From Hyphomicrobiales bacterium (GTDB lineage Bacteria; Pseudomonadota; Alphaproteobacteria; Rhizobiales; Rhizobiaceae), in NCBI GenBank assembly GCA_900469965.1, contig UBZP01000015.1, positions 339,806 to 403,805 on the forward strand: 64,000 bases of DNA, read 5' to 3'. The translations under genes were made by a program, and so were the position numbers. The notes below the pieces were generated by a model, which worked only from the letters and a program-made list of their open reading frames with translations, was not told the origin of the DNA and made no database searches. Within the stretch, counting starts at the first letter, position 1. The number at the start of each line of letters is the position of its first letter. Shown in pieces: positions 8,598-19,519 of this stretch.

Positions 8598-8601
8598 GGC
8601 G

Positions 8602-9333
8602 CTACTCCACCTTCGCCTGCTCGGCCTGCCTGGCCGCATCCGTCAGCCGTCCGAGGATCTGCAGGTAGGCGACGACGGCGTCCATTTCGGTCAGCGTCTC
8701 CGGCTTGCCGTCGAACAGGCTGACATTGGTCGCATCGCCATACCGCTCGGCCACGCCGGCTGCCTGGCCGCTGTCGGGATTGGCCTGGCCGTAGGCGTCG
8801 GCGGTGGCGTTCTCGATCATTTCGTCGGTATAGGGGACGCCGACGGCGCGCATCGCCGCCAGGTGCTCGCCGAGGTCGTCGATCTCGAGCGAATTGCGCA
8901 GCAGCCAGCGATAGGCGGGCATCTTCGATTCCGGCACGAGATCGCGCGGATTGTAGAGATGGGCGACGTGCCATTCGTTGGAGTATTTGCCGCCGAGGCG
9001 GGCGATGTCCGGGCCGGTGCGCTTGGAGCCCCAGAGCATGGGGTGGTCGTACTTGGATTCGACGGCCAGCGAGTAGGGACCGTAGCGCTCCACTTCGTCG
9101 CGCAGCGTGCGGATCATCTGCGAATGGCAGGCGTAACAGCCCTCGCGGATGTAGATGTTGCGGCCGGCGAGCTCAAGCGGCGTGTAGACGCGCATGTCGG
9201 GCGCGTCCTCCACCGTCTCGTCGATGGTGAACAGCGGCGCGATCTCGATGAGGCCGCCGATCGAGGCGACGACGATGATCGCAAGCACGAGGCCCATGGC
9301 ATTGCGTTCGAGCCGGTAGTGGAAATTGAACAT
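8602..9333 (-). CDS. ccoO: CcoO, monoheme cytochrome c subunit of cbb3 oxidase
   Basis: Subunit II of 243 aa: one N-terminal helix ([19 protein letters not shown]) and a periplasmic cytochrome c domain with heme motif CYACH near residue 72, then [16 protein letters not shown] and a Met ligand in ESKMPAY. Present as ccoN-ccoO-ccoQ-ccoP with 3-4 bp gaps or overlaps, i.e. a tight operon. No truncation seen. Confidence 0.95.
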   Translation of the reverse strand: MFNFHYRLERNAMGLVLAIIVVASIGGLIEIAPLFTIDETVEDAPDMRVYTPLELAGRNIYIREGCYACHSQMIRTLRDEVERYGPYSLAVESKYDHPMLWGSKRTGPDIARLGGKYSNEWHVAHLYNPRDLVPESKMPAYRWLLRNSLEIDDLGEHLAAMRAVGVPYTDEMIENATADAYGQANPDSGQAAGVAERYGDATNVSLFDGKPETLTEMDAVVAYLQILGRLTDAARQAEQAKVE

Positions 9334-9336
9334 CGC

Positions 9337-10995
<1,659 letters not shown>

Positions 10996-11254
10996 GCCCG
11001 ACACCCCCGAACAGGGCGACCGGCCGGTGCCGGATCGCCGCATGGACCGTATGCTGATGCGATGCTGTCAAGTCGAACGTCTGCAGAGCGTCAGCGGCCA
11101 TTGTCCCGAACGGCCGGGCTAACGTATTGATGGTTGCACGTTTATCGTCGTGCGGCAATCGGATTTGCGCTTTGATAAACCGCAGATTGTGTCCGGTGCC
11201 GGTCGTTGCCGCCAGTTGGGGGACGCGGCTTGCTGGAAGGATAAAGGGCAGGAT

Positions 11255-11863
11255 ATGGCGCAGGACAGCGGTCAGAAGATGGGGCAGGAGATGGAGCCGG
11301 GATTTCAATGGTTGAACGAGCCGAAGGAATGGAGCGGCGACGCGGGGCGCCTCTTCCTGCGGACGGACGCGCGGACCGATTTCTGGCGGAAAACGTTCTA
11401 CGGTTTCGAGCGCGACAGCGGGCATGCCTTCCTGAAGCCGGTGCGGGGCGACTTCACCGCCGCGGCCACGGTCCTCGGCCGCTACGAGGCGCTCTACGAC
11501 CAGGCCGGTCTGATGCTGCGCCTCGACGCGGCGAACTGGATCAAATGCGGCATCGAGTTCACCGACGGGCTGATGCATTTCAGCGTTGTCGTCACGCGCG
11601 GGGTGTCGGACTGGTCCGTCGTTCCGCTGCATGGCGCCTCACCCGACGCTCCCCTCTCGGTCCGCCTGACGCGGCATGACGATGCGGTGCGGATACAGTT
11701 CCGCTTCGGCGCCGACCCGTGGCAGATGGCGCGGCTCTGCCCGTTTGCGGCCGACGACGCCGAGGTCGGCGTCATGGCCTGTTCGCCGGAGCGCGAGGGC
11801 TTCGAGGCGACCTTCTCGGACATCGGCATCGGACCGCCGATCCCGCGCCAACTGCACGACTGA
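11255..11863 (+). CDS. DUF1349 family protein
   Basis: Protein of 202 aa with the concanavalin-like beta-sandwich pattern of DUF1349 (FTAAATVLGRYEALYDQAGLMLR, then WIKCGIEFTDG and VGVMACSPEREGFEATFSD). No signal peptide, so cytoplasmic. Homologues are usually annotated only as hypothetical and may bind carbohydrate-like ligands. ATG 11255 is chosen for the AGGGCAGGA upstream; the frame opens at 11150. It is divergent from the cco operon. Confidence 0.85.
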   Translation: MAQDSGQKMGQEMEPGFQWLNEPKEWSGDAGRLFLRTDARTDFWRKTFYGFERDSGHAFLKPVRGDFTAAATVLGRYEALYDQAGLMLRLDAANWIKCGIEFTDGLMHFSVVVTRGVSDWSVVPLHGASPDAPLSVRLTRHDDAVRIQFRFGADPWQMARLCPFAADDAEVGVMACSPEREGFEATFSDIGIGPPIPRQLHD

Positions 11864-11896
11864 GGCGCTGCCGCCTGCCGGCGCGCATCCGCATCG

Positions 11897-12325
11897 TCAG
11901 TCCGCGGCGACCGTGGTGGTGATCTCGGGATCACCGCGCAGGGTGTTGCTGACCGTGCAGATCTCCTCGGCCACGCGGGCGACCGTCTCGCGCGTCTGCT
12001 GGTCGATGTCGCCCGCGATGGTGAAGGCGATCGCGAACGCCCTGACGCGACCGGGGCCGTCCGTCGCCTTTTCTCCTTTGACGGAGACGGTGATCCGGGT
12101 GACGCGGTCGAGTACGCCGATCTGGCTGGCGGCGACCCGCGCGCTCATGGCGAGACAGGCCGACAGCGAGGCATAGAGCAGGTCGATCGGGTTGAAGCCG
12201 GGTTGCGAGGGGCCGGTGACGATGTCGATCGTGCCGCCGGTCACGGAGACGACATGCGGAAAGCCGGTGCGGCCAAGGCTGGCCGTGGCGCCCGTGGGCC
12301 TGGTCTTGATGCGCGGTTCCGGCAT
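11897..12325 (-). CDS. OsmC/Ohr family peroxiredoxin-like protein
   Basis: Protein of 142 aa of the OsmC fold, which reduces organic hydroperoxides through two cysteines. Both expected cysteines are visible, in SLSACLAMSARV and EEICTVSNTLRG. The start at 12325 has GAAGGAGGGG immediately upstream, while the open frame to 12397 lacks a site. It is convergent with the DUF1349 gene. OsmC proper versus the YhfA-like subgroup cannot be separated by eye. Confidence 0.88.
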   Translation of the reverse strand: MPEPRIKTRPTGATASLGRTGFPHVVSVTGGTIDIVTGPSQPGFNPIDLLYASLSACLAMSARVAASQIGVLDRVTRITVSVKGEKATDGPGRVRAFAIAFTIAGDIDQQTRETVARVAEEICTVSNTLRGDPEITTTVAAD

Positions 12326-12511
12326 GGACCCCTCCTTCAAGGCCTTCGCCCTCGTTCGTTGCCGACAGGAAATAGGCAAGCCGGTCGGCCGGGGCAAGTA
12401 CCATGCCGGCCCGGCAACCTGCGGAAGTTCCGCGAGGGGGCCGAGGAACCCGGCCGCGATCCGGATATCTGGTTCGGCAGTGTCGAGAACCCCGGCGCAC
12501 CTTGGCCCTCT

Positions 12512-12997
12512 CTAGGGCGAGACGGCGCGGAAGCGGCGGACGCAGAGATAGCCGGCGGTCAGGAAGGCCAGCAGGACGATGCCCTGGGCGATCGCGAAGG
12601 GCGGCTCGTTGCCGTTCGGCGCCAGCGCGTTCAGGGCCTCGACCTTGAGGAAGGCCTGCACCACCAGCACGAAGACGTTGAAGTAGAGCGCGATGGTGGA
12701 ACAGATCAGGAAGGTCGGGCGCCACCGGCCCGCCAGCCGATAGACATAAAGGGCGACGATCGCGCCGAGGAGGAAGGCCGTGGTGATGATGCCGACGCCG
12801 ATCGCCGGGGTGAACGCCGTGAACGGAAAGAGAAAGCCGGTGACGGTCGTGGCCAGTGTCGAGGCGAGAAACGCCGCCGTCCAGCGCGGGCGAAGTTCCG
12901 AGGCGAGCCAGCCGCGCAGCGCGACGAGGCCCGTTGCGATTCCGATCAGGCTGAGAATGACGTGGAAGAGCGTGAAAGGTGCCATGCCGAGTATCAT
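12512..12997 (-). CDS. Multi-pass membrane protein of unknown function
   Basis: Protein of 161 aa with about five hydrophobic helices, starting FTLFHVILSLIGIATGLVAL and containing FLASTLATTVTGFLFPF. The pattern of short helices with few charged loops resembles small uncharacterised rhizobial membrane proteins; I do not recognise a named family. ATG 12997 follows GGGGA at a good distance; ATG 12985 is an alternative. The same frame stays open for 1153 codons antisense to downstream genes, but only this 3' part looks like protein. Confidence 0.75.
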   Translation of the reverse strand: MILGMAPFTLFHVILSLIGIATGLVALRGWLASELRPRWTAAFLASTLATTVTGFLFPFTAFTPAIGVGIITTAFLLGAIVALYVYRLAGRWRPTFLICSTIALYFNVFVLVVQAFLKVEALNALAPNGNEPPFAIAQGIVLLAFLTAGYLCVRRFRAVSP

Positions 12998-13186
12998 CTT
13001 GATGTCCCCAGTTGCAGCCGTCGTGGCGCATGCATTAGACGTTGTTCCTTGACGTTTGTAAATTTCGCCCGATGCGGGGTTATGCGCTATTGTCTGGTGG
13101 CGGGCAGCGGCTGTGGCGAAGGCGCCGCGAGGCTGACATGCCGGAAGAGAGAAGAGCCGTCCGCCAGCGGATGGCGGGAGGATGGA

Positions 13187-13747
13187 ATGCGGTCTGACAG
13201 CGAGGTGGCGCAGCCGGCGGAAGTCGTCGAGTTCTGGTGCGAGCTCCTGAGCCCGGAGCACTGGTTTTCGCCGCCGCCGCAGCTCGACGCCCATATCCGC
13301 CTGCGCTATGCCGCCACGCACCTTTCGCTTGCCCGGAATGTTCCGGAGTCCTGGCGGGAGACGCCCGAGGCACGGCTGGCGGCCGTCATCGTCCTCGACC
13401 AGTTTCCGCGCAACATGTATCGGGGCTCGCCGCTCGCCTTTGCGACCGACTGGATCGCCCTGCGTGAGGCGCGGCTGGCGCTGGAGGCCGGGGCGGATAC
13501 CAAGGTCGCCTTCGGCCGCCGGCACTTCTTCTACCTGCCCTTCGAGCATTCGGAGAACCTCGCCGACCAGGACAGGTCGGTGGCCCTCTTCAAGGCGCTC
13601 GGCGAGAGGGACTATCTCGACTACGCGCTGCGGCATCACGCCGTCATCCGCGATTTCGGCCGGTTTCCCCACCGCAACGCCTGTCTCGGGCGGGAATCGT
13701 CGTCGGAGGAGCTGGACTACCTGGCCATACCCGGGTCCGGCTTCTGA
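13187..13747 (+). CDS. DUF924 family protein
   Basis: Cytoplasmic helical protein of 186 aa with the signature of DUF924: VVEFWCELLSPEHWF at the N-terminus, VIVLDQFPRNMYRGSPLAFATD in the centre, and FFYLPFEHSENLADQDRSVALF toward the end. The function of the family is unknown. The start at 13187 (MRSDSEV) has GGGAGG just upstream; earlier in-frame starts give a sequence with no family similarity. Confidence 0.87.
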   Translation: MRSDSEVAQPAEVVEFWCELLSPEHWFSPPPQLDAHIRLRYAATHLSLARNVPESWRETPEARLAAVIVLDQFPRNMYRGSPLAFATDWIALREARLALEAGADTKVAFGRRHFFYLPFEHSENLADQDRSVALFKALGERDYLDYALRHHAVIRDFGRFPHRNACLGRESSSEELDYLAIPGSGF

Positions 13748-13903
13748 CAAATTTCCTGCCTTCACTTCGCCCGGGTCGCGCAATAGTTTGCGCGCCGAAT
13801 CTCCCGCACCCCGAGGGCCAGGGCTCAGGTGCATCAGCCAGACGTTGATTTTGCACGCGGTAGTGCCGACTATCGCGTGCGACAGATATAGCAAGGACCG
13901 TCC

Positions 13904-16405
13904 GTGACGACACTCAAACGCGCCCTTTTCGCCCTTGTTGCGATCGCGCCGCTCTTCCTGCCGGCCATGGCCGTTGCCCAGGATCCGGCACCGGCGGCCG
14001 AGGCACCGGTGGTCTCCAACCCGATCGCGGACGCGAACCAGAAGCTCGAGCGGGCGCGCCAGCAACTGGTGGACCTGCGGGGCAGGGTCGAAGCGGCGCG
14101 CGACAACGAGGTCAAGCTCGGCGAGCTCAAGCTGGAGGTCGAGCAGCTCGGACGCTCCGCGATCGAGGCCTCGGTCTCGACCCGGGAACGCTTCAACCAG
14201 ATCAAGGGCAGGCTCGACGAACTCGGGCCGCCGCCGGCCGAGGGACAGCCGGCCGAGTCCGAGATGATCAAGGAGGAGCGCGCGCGGCTCTCCGACGAGC
14301 GGGCGGCCATCAATGCCGTCACCGGCAGCGCCGAGGCGCTCACGATCGATACGACCCAGCTGTCGAACCAGATCACCGAGATGCGCCGCACGCTGTTCAC
14401 CGAGACGCTGCTGGAGCGGACCAAGATCACGCCCGAGGTGCTGGAGGAGGCCGTCGGCGCCGGGGCCCAGGAGGGGGCGGACCTGAAGCGGACGGTCGGC
14501 GGTTGGGCCCGTTTCGTCTGGAATTTCAAGCGGGAATCCCTGCTGGCTGCGATTTCGCTTTCGCTCGTCGTCGGGCTCGTCCTCTATTCCGTGGGCTACC
14601 GGCTCGCCGGTCCGATCATCCAGCGCAACAAGATGATCGAGAAGCCGCACTACATCACGCGGCTGATGGTGGCCTACTGGTCGATCATGGTCCCGACGCT
14701 GGCCGTCGGCGCGTTCGCGTTTGCCTGCTACTCGCTGCTCTACAGTTTCAACGTCCTCCGGCCGGACATCGCGCCGATGGTGTCGACGCTGTTCGGGGTG
14801 TGCGTCGGCCTCTATTTCGTCTCGGCGCTGACCCGCGCCGTGCTGGCGCCCAACCGGCCGCAGTGGCGGCTCGTCAGCGTCTCCAACGACGGCGCGCGGC
14901 GACTGGAGCGGTCGATCTTCGCGATGGCGCTCGCCAATTCGCTCGACTATTTCCTCGGCACCGTCAGCGTCGCGCTCGGCTCCGCGGTGGTGCTGACGGT
15001 GGCCAAGAGCATGATCGCCACGATCGTCATCGGCCTGATCCTGATCTGGATCTCCTTCATCCGGCCGATGCTCCGCGAGGGGGAGGATCCGGCCACCCGC
15101 GGACGCCCCTGGCCGCGGGCGCTCTCCATGCTGTTGATGCTGACCGGCTTCGGCCTGATCGCCATGACGGTGATCGGCTATGTCGGCCTGGCGCGCTTCG
15201 TCGCCGCCCAGATCGTCGTCACCGGGGCGATCCTGGTCACGATGTATATCGGCATCCTCTCCGGCCGGGCGATCGGCACGCAGGGGGCGTTCGCCCGCAC
15301 CTATCTCGGCCAGCGGCTGGCGGAGCGCTACCAGCTCAACGAGGTGACGCTCGACCAGGCGGGGCTGGCGGCGAGCCTCGGCATCTACCTGATCGTCGTT
15401 TTGCTCGGCATGCCGGGAATCCTGCTGCAGTGGGGGTTCCAGATCGGCGACATCGAGAGCTGGGCCTACCAGATCTTCACCGAGATCCGCGTCGGAAGCA
15501 TCTCCATCTCGATCGTCGGCATTCTCGCCGGGCTGATGCTGTTCGTGCTCGGGCTGATGGTCACGCGCTGGTTCCAGCGCTGGCTCGACGGCACCGTCAT
15601 GGTGCGCAGCCATGTGGATCCGGGCGTCCGCAACTCGGTCAGGACGGCGGTCGGCTATGCCGGCGTCGGTCTCGCCGGCCTGATCGGCATCTCGGCGGCG
15701 GGCATCAATCTTTCGAGCCTGGCGCTCGTTGCCGGTGCTCTCTCGCTCGGTATCGGTTTCGGTCTGCAAAACATCGTGTCGAACTTCGTGTCCGGCCTGA
15801 TCCTTCTGGCCGAGCGGCCTTTCAAGGTCGGCGACTGGGTCGTGGCGGGCACCACGGAGGGCTTCGTGAAGCGCATTTCTGTGCGCGCGACCGAAATCGA
15901 GACGTTCCAGCGGCAGACGATCATCGTGCCGAACTCCGTGCTGATCAACGGCCAGGTCGGCAACTGGACCCACCGCAACAAGCTCGGCCGGATCGAAATC
16001 CCGGTCAGCGTGTTTTCCGGCAACGATCCGCGCCGGCTGACGCAGGTCCTGCTGGAGGTGGCAGCCACGCAGCCGGTCCTGCGCAACCCGGAGCCGACGG
16101 TCGCGTTCCTCGGGTTCTCGGCCGCGACATTGGATTTCGAACTGCGGGCCTTCGTGGCCGACGTCCTCGATGCGGGCGTCATCAAGACGGAATTGCGCAC
16201 GGCCATCCTGGAGCGCCTGCGCCAGGAGGAGATCGCGCTCGCCGGGCCGGCGGCACCGACGGTGCCCGTCACCATGGATCCGGAGAGCGCGCGCCTTCTC
16301 GGCGCCATGATCGAGAGCGCCAAGGCCGAGGTGGGGAGCCGGCCGGAGCCGGCGCGCAAGCCTGCGCCCCGGGCGGTGGAGGAGGGCGCCGACGAGACCG
16401 GCTGA
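13904..16405 (+). CDS. Large mechanosensitive ion channel (MscS family with DUF3772)
   Basis: Inner-membrane channel of 833 aa. Order: signal peptide (about 1-25, ending AMAVAQ), periplasmic coiled-coil DUF3772 region (about 35-185), around ten transmembrane helices (200-600), the pore helix and MscS beta domain (GLQNIVSNFVSGLILLAERPFKVGDWVV near 625-650; IIVPNSVLINGQVGNW), then a cytoplasmic C-terminal domain. It would release solutes on hypo-osmotic shock. The start codon is GTG (13904) with AAGGA upstream. The 157-bp gap before it shows no clear regulatory site. Confidence 0.92.
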   Translation: MTTLKRALFALVAIAPLFLPAMAVAQDPAPAAEAPVVSNPIADANQKLERARQQLVDLRGRVEAARDNEVKLGELKLEVEQLGRSAIEASVSTRERFNQIKGRLDELGPPPAEGQPAESEMIKEERARLSDERAAINAVTGSAEALTIDTTQLSNQITEMRRTLFTETLLERTKITPEVLEEAVGAGAQEGADLKRTVGGWARFVWNFKRESLLAAISLSLVVGLVLYSVGYRLAGPIIQRNKMIEKPHYITRLMVAYWSIMVPTLAVGAFAFACYSLLYSFNVLRPDIAPMVSTLFGVCVGLYFVSALTRAVLAPNRPQWRLVSVSNDGARRLERSIFAMALANSLDYFLGTVSVALGSAVVLTVAKSMIATIVIGLILIWISFIRPMLREGEDPATRGRPWPRALSMLLMLTGFGLIAMTVIGYVGLARFVAAQIVVTGAILVTMYIGILSGRAIGTQGAFARTYLGQRLAERYQLNEVTLDQAGLAASLGIYLIVVLLGMPGILLQWGFQIGDIESWAYQIFTEIRVGSISISIVGILAGLMLFVLGLMVTRWFQRWLDGTVMVRSHVDPGVRNSVRTAVGYAGVGLAGLIGISAAGINLSSLALVAGALSLGIGFGLQNIVSNFVSGLILLAERPFKVGDWVVAGTTEGFVKRISVRATEIETFQRQTIIVPNSVLINGQVGNWTHRNKLGRIEIPVSVFSGNDPRRLTQVLLEVAATQPVLRNPEPTVAFLGFSAATLDFELRAFVADVLDAGVIKTELRTAILERLRQEEIALAGPAAPTVPVTMDPESARLLGAMIESAKAEVGSRPEPARKPAPRAVEEGADETG

Positions 16406-16528
16406 GCGATGAATGCCCCATTCACGCCATATTCAGTGTTCGCGTCATAAAACACATGCAAAGACCCGGAAGTGAGGCTAGGGTCCTCACGGGGTTGTAA
16501 CAGGGGCGGCGCGCGGCGCCGGGCATGG

Positions 16529-16795
16529 ATGATGCGAGTGCTTGCAACGATGCTGCTTTTGTCGACGACGGTCGCCGCACCGGCCTTCGCAGCATCGATC
16601 ACCAACAAGGACGGTGACTCGGTGGTCGTGACGATCGTCGAGAACGGCAACCGGACGGAATTGCCGCTCGGCGCCGGAGAGACCGAATCGGTCTGCCCGT
16701 CGGGATGCTTCGTGACGTTGCCGAACGGCGATCGCGTCGCGCTGAACGGCGACGAGACGGTCGAGATCAGCGGCGGATCGGCCAGCGTCAAATAG
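16529..16795 (+). CDS. Small exported protein of unknown function
   Basis: Protein of 88 aa (MMRVLATMLLLSTTV...) with a clear signal peptide ending PAFA|A at about residue 21 and a short mature domain with two cysteines (VCPSGCF) that could form a disulfide or bind metal. The mature part is rich in short beta-prone stretches (VVVTIVENGN, VALNGDETVEI). Not recognised. The ribosome site is weak and tandem ATGs occur at 16529 and 16532. Confidence 0.7.
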   Translation: MMRVLATMLLLSTTVAAPAFAASITNKDGDSVVVTIVENGNRTELPLGAGETESVCPSGCFVTLPNGDRVALNGDETVEISGGSASVK

Positions 16796-17123
16796 CTTTC
16801 GGGCGGGTTTGGCAGCGGCGCCCCGGCATGGAGCGCGCTGCAGCTTTGCGCGCTGACCGCCGCCGTCGATGACGGCTGCGGAGGCTGGTCCGCCACGGGC
16901 CGCAGACGGGGTAAAACTTCGCCCGCGCCGTTCATCCTTTTTAAATCATCTTCCGATTGCCGCTGTGCGCCTTTAACGCTTTTTCAAAGGGCGCCACCTA
17001 TCGTTTTCGCGTTGACCGGAGAGTGGATGAACCCTTCGGACGGGACCATGCGCAGGTCCGGTGCCGCCCCGCCGAAACGGCTGTCGCAGCGGCACGCGAA
17101 ACCCCCTTGTCAGAAGGCATAAG
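16796..17123. other. 328-bp intergenic region without recognisable gene
   Basis: No credible reading frame or intrinsic terminator was found. A T/A-rich stretch (CTTTTTAAATC around 16937) and the 100 bp before 17124 probably hold the promoter of the two-receiver gene. No known RNA motif was recognised. Confidence 0.5.
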
Positions 17124-17951
17124 ATGTCATTCATCGGTATCTCCGGTATGCAGTACGCCGGCGCGTCGCTCTCCCATCACCGTATCCTGCTCGTGGAGGA
17201 CTCCAACGTCTTCACCTCCATGATCAGCGCACGGCTGAAGGAACTCTTCGGCATCCAGGTCGAACTCTGCCGCGACTTCCTGCAACTGGAGGAAACCTAC
17301 GAGCGCTCTTCGGATCCGATCACGCTTGCGATCTCCAACATCAACCTGCCGGGGGCCGAGAACGGCGAGGCGCTCAACTATCTTATCGATCTCAGCGTGC
17401 CGACCATCGTCTTCACCGGCATGTTCCACCAGCAGACGCGCGACCATCTGATGTCGAAGGAGATCGTCGACTACATCATCAAGGACAACGTGTTCGCCGT
17501 CGACATGCTGGCCGAATCGGTGTGCCGCTTCCTGACGAACCACAATCACCATGTGCTGATCGTCGACGACAGCCCGACGGCGCGGGCGCTGCTGTCCACC
17601 CGGCTGAAGCGCTACAATTTCCGTGTGAGCACCGCCGAAAGCGGAGCTGCGGCGCTCGCCATCCTGCAGGCCAATCCGGATATCGGCCTGATGGTCACCG
17701 ACTACAACATGCCGGACATCGACGGCTTCGAGCTCACCCGGCGCATCCGGTCGTTCATGGGCTCGCACCAGCTTCGCATCATCGGCGTTTCCTCCTCGAC
17801 CGACCGGATGCTCTCGGCCCGGTTCCTCAAGGCCGGCGGCAACGACTTCATCCTGCGGCCGTTCATCGACGAGGAGTTCTACTGCCGGGTCAACCAGAAC
17901 CTCGACACGCTGACCCAGATCAGGATGGCGAACGAGCGCAAGGCCGCCTGA
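17124..17951 (+). CDS. Dual receiver-domain response regulator with non-canonical phosphosites
   Basis: Protein of 275 aa made of two CheY-like receivers and no output domain. REC1 (about 18-135) keeps the acidic pair (LLVEDS) and the Lys (IIKDN), but the phosphoacceptor position reads SNINLPG, with Asn (codon AAC) in place of Asp. REC2 (about 150-268) has LIVDDS and phosphoacceptor Asp in VTDYNMPD, but the conserved Lys is Arg (FILRPF). It sits 102 bp upstream of a related REC-REC-GGDEF gene, probably the same transcript. It may act as an adaptor or phosphate sink for that cyclase. ATG 17124 chosen by alignment to the domain boundary. Confidence 0.88.
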   Translation: MSFIGISGMQYAGASLSHHRILLVEDSNVFTSMISARLKELFGIQVELCRDFLQLEETYERSSDPITLAISNINLPGAENGEALNYLIDLSVPTIVFTGMFHQQTRDHLMSKEIVDYIIKDNVFAVDMLAESVCRFLTNHNHHVLIVDDSPTARALLSTRLKRYNFRVSTAESGAAALAILQANPDIGLMVTDYNMPDIDGFELTRRIRSFMGSHQLRIIGVSSSTDRMLSARFLKAGGNDFILRPFIDEEFYCRVNQNLDTLTQIRMANERKAA

Positions 17952-18053
17952 GGCAGGGCCTCCGGCGTCCTCGCGGGACGGCGCCGGCATTGTGCTCACG
18001 TAAGGTGAGATAGTTCTCGGGGATTAACCGCTTGGTAAACCCGGATCGTTGTA

Positions 18054-19409
18054 ATGCACCCGGTGGGGTGCAACGAGAAAGGGCGTGAAGTGGATCGGAA
18101 TTCGCAACGACAGGCTGCGTTTCTGCGCCATTTCGGCCGTTCCGTCCTGATCGTCGAAGATTCGCGGATGTTCTCCACGGCCCTGCGGTTCCGTCTGGAG
18201 ACGGAACTCGGCGTCAGCGTCACCCATTGCGGAGACATGGACAGCCTCAAGGCCGTGGTCGACGCCAGCGGGGAGCAGTTCGCGCTGGCGATCGTCGACC
18301 TGAACCTGCCGGGCTCGCACGACTGCGAGGCGCTCGATTTCCTGGTCTCGCGCAGCATCCGGCCATTCGTCTTCACGGCATTCGGCCAGCCGATGCGCGA
18401 CAGCGCGCTTGCGAAGGGCGCCCTCGACTATGTCATGAAGGACAGCCCCTCGGCGCTGCAGCAGGTGATCGTGGGCGTCGACCGCATCCTTGCGAGCGAG
18501 CGGACCAAGGTCCTGCTCGTCTCACCGGAGCCGGGCAGCATGGCGCTGGAGGAGGCGCTGCTTTCAAGGCAGCGTTTCCAGGTGCTGGTGGCGGACGGCG
18601 CGGAGCGGGCGCTGGACCTGCTCGACGAGACCCGCGACATCGATATCATTCTTCTGGATCTCGACCACCCGGGATGGGACGGCGTGCTGCTGCTCGGCGA
18701 GATCCGCCGCCATTCTACGCCGATGAGCGTGCGCGTCGTCGGCATCTCGAGCCGGGGCCAGGACTCAACCGGGGCCCGCTTTCTGAAGGCCGGCGGCGAC
18801 GAGTTCATCCTGAGGCCGTATTGCCACGACGACTTCACCGCCCGGATGCTGCATCTGGCCGCCTTGCACAAGCAGTTCCTGGCGCTCAACCTGCTGGCCT
18901 CGCGGGACTATCTCACCGACGTCTACAATCGCCGCTACTTCTTCGAGGCGGGCCAGCGGATCGTCAGCCAGGCAATGCGGCGCGGCGCGCAGGCCTCGAT
19001 CGCGATCGTCGACATCGACCATTTCAAGCGCCTGAACGATACCTACGGCCACGAGGTCGGCGATGCCGTGCTGAAGGCCGTCTCCAGCCGCCTCAAGAAG
19101 AGACTGGCCGGAAACTGCCTGCTCGCCAGGCTCGGCGGCGAGGAGTTCGGCATGATCTTCGACGGGCTCGGCGTTGCGGACGCGGTGGCGCGGTGCGAGA
19201 TCCTGCGCGGGGAACTGGCGGCCACCCCGATCGAGGCCGACGGGGAGCCGCTGACGATCACGGTATCGATCGGGGTTGCCGCCATCGAAGGCGACGAGGT
19301 CTTCGACAACTATCTGAACGCGGCCGACCAGTTCCTGTACATGGCCAAGCATGCCGGGCGGAACTGCGTGTTCTCCGAATTCTCGATGCAGCCCGCGCTC
19401 GCCGGATAG
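18054..19409 (+). CDS. REC-REC-GGDEF diguanylate cyclase, PleD-like
   Basis: Cyclic-di-GMP synthase of 451 aa. REC1 (about 29-145) is canonical: IVEDS, phosphoacceptor in IVDLNLPG, Thr in VFTAFG and Lys in VMKDS. REC2 (about 152-270) is degenerate: the acidic pair is replaced by LLVSPEPG, though an Asp remains at LLDLDHPG and Arg replaces the Lys. The GGDEF domain (about 285-445) has active-site GGEEF and DIDHFKRLNDTYGH; the RxxD inhibitory site expected just before it is not present, so product inhibition may be absent. A GTG at about 18090 is an alternative start. PleD is the best-known protein with this domain order. Confidence 0.92.
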   Translation: MHPVGCNEKGREVDRNSQRQAAFLRHFGRSVLIVEDSRMFSTALRFRLETELGVSVTHCGDMDSLKAVVDASGEQFALAIVDLNLPGSHDCEALDFLVSRSIRPFVFTAFGQPMRDSALAKGALDYVMKDSPSALQQVIVGVDRILASERTKVLLVSPEPGSMALEEALLSRQRFQVLVADGAERALDLLDETRDIDIILLDLDHPGWDGVLLLGEIRRHSTPMSVRVVGISSRGQDSTGARFLKAGGDEFILRPYCHDDFTARMLHLAALHKQFLALNLLASRDYLTDVYNRRYFFEAGQRIVSQAMRRGAQASIAIVDIDHFKRLNDTYGHEVGDAVLKAVSSRLKKRLAGNCLLARLGGEEFGMIFDGLGVADAVARCEILRGELAATPIEADGEPLTITVSIGVAAIEGDEVFDNYLNAADQFLYMAKHAGRNCVFSEFSMQPALAG

Positions 19410-19519
19410 CGAAGGCACCGCGCCCGGGGCGCCTGCCTCCCATCCCGACAGCCTGACAGCACGGTCAATGCCAGCCGGACGTCTGCTTGGCGACGCGCCT
19501 ATCGCGTCGCCCGGACGGA

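Noticed and set aside
10996-11254. FNR/FixK box upstream of ccoN
   Set aside because: TTGAT occurs at 11127 and in TTTGATAAACCGC near 11170, but neither has a matching ATCAA half-site at the right spacing.
12998-15973. Minus-strand frame of up to 1153 codons opposite the DUF924 and mechanosensitive channel genes
   Set aside because: GC-rich third positions keep antisense frames open. The translation is charged, repetitive and unlike protein; only the part at 12512-12997 looks real.
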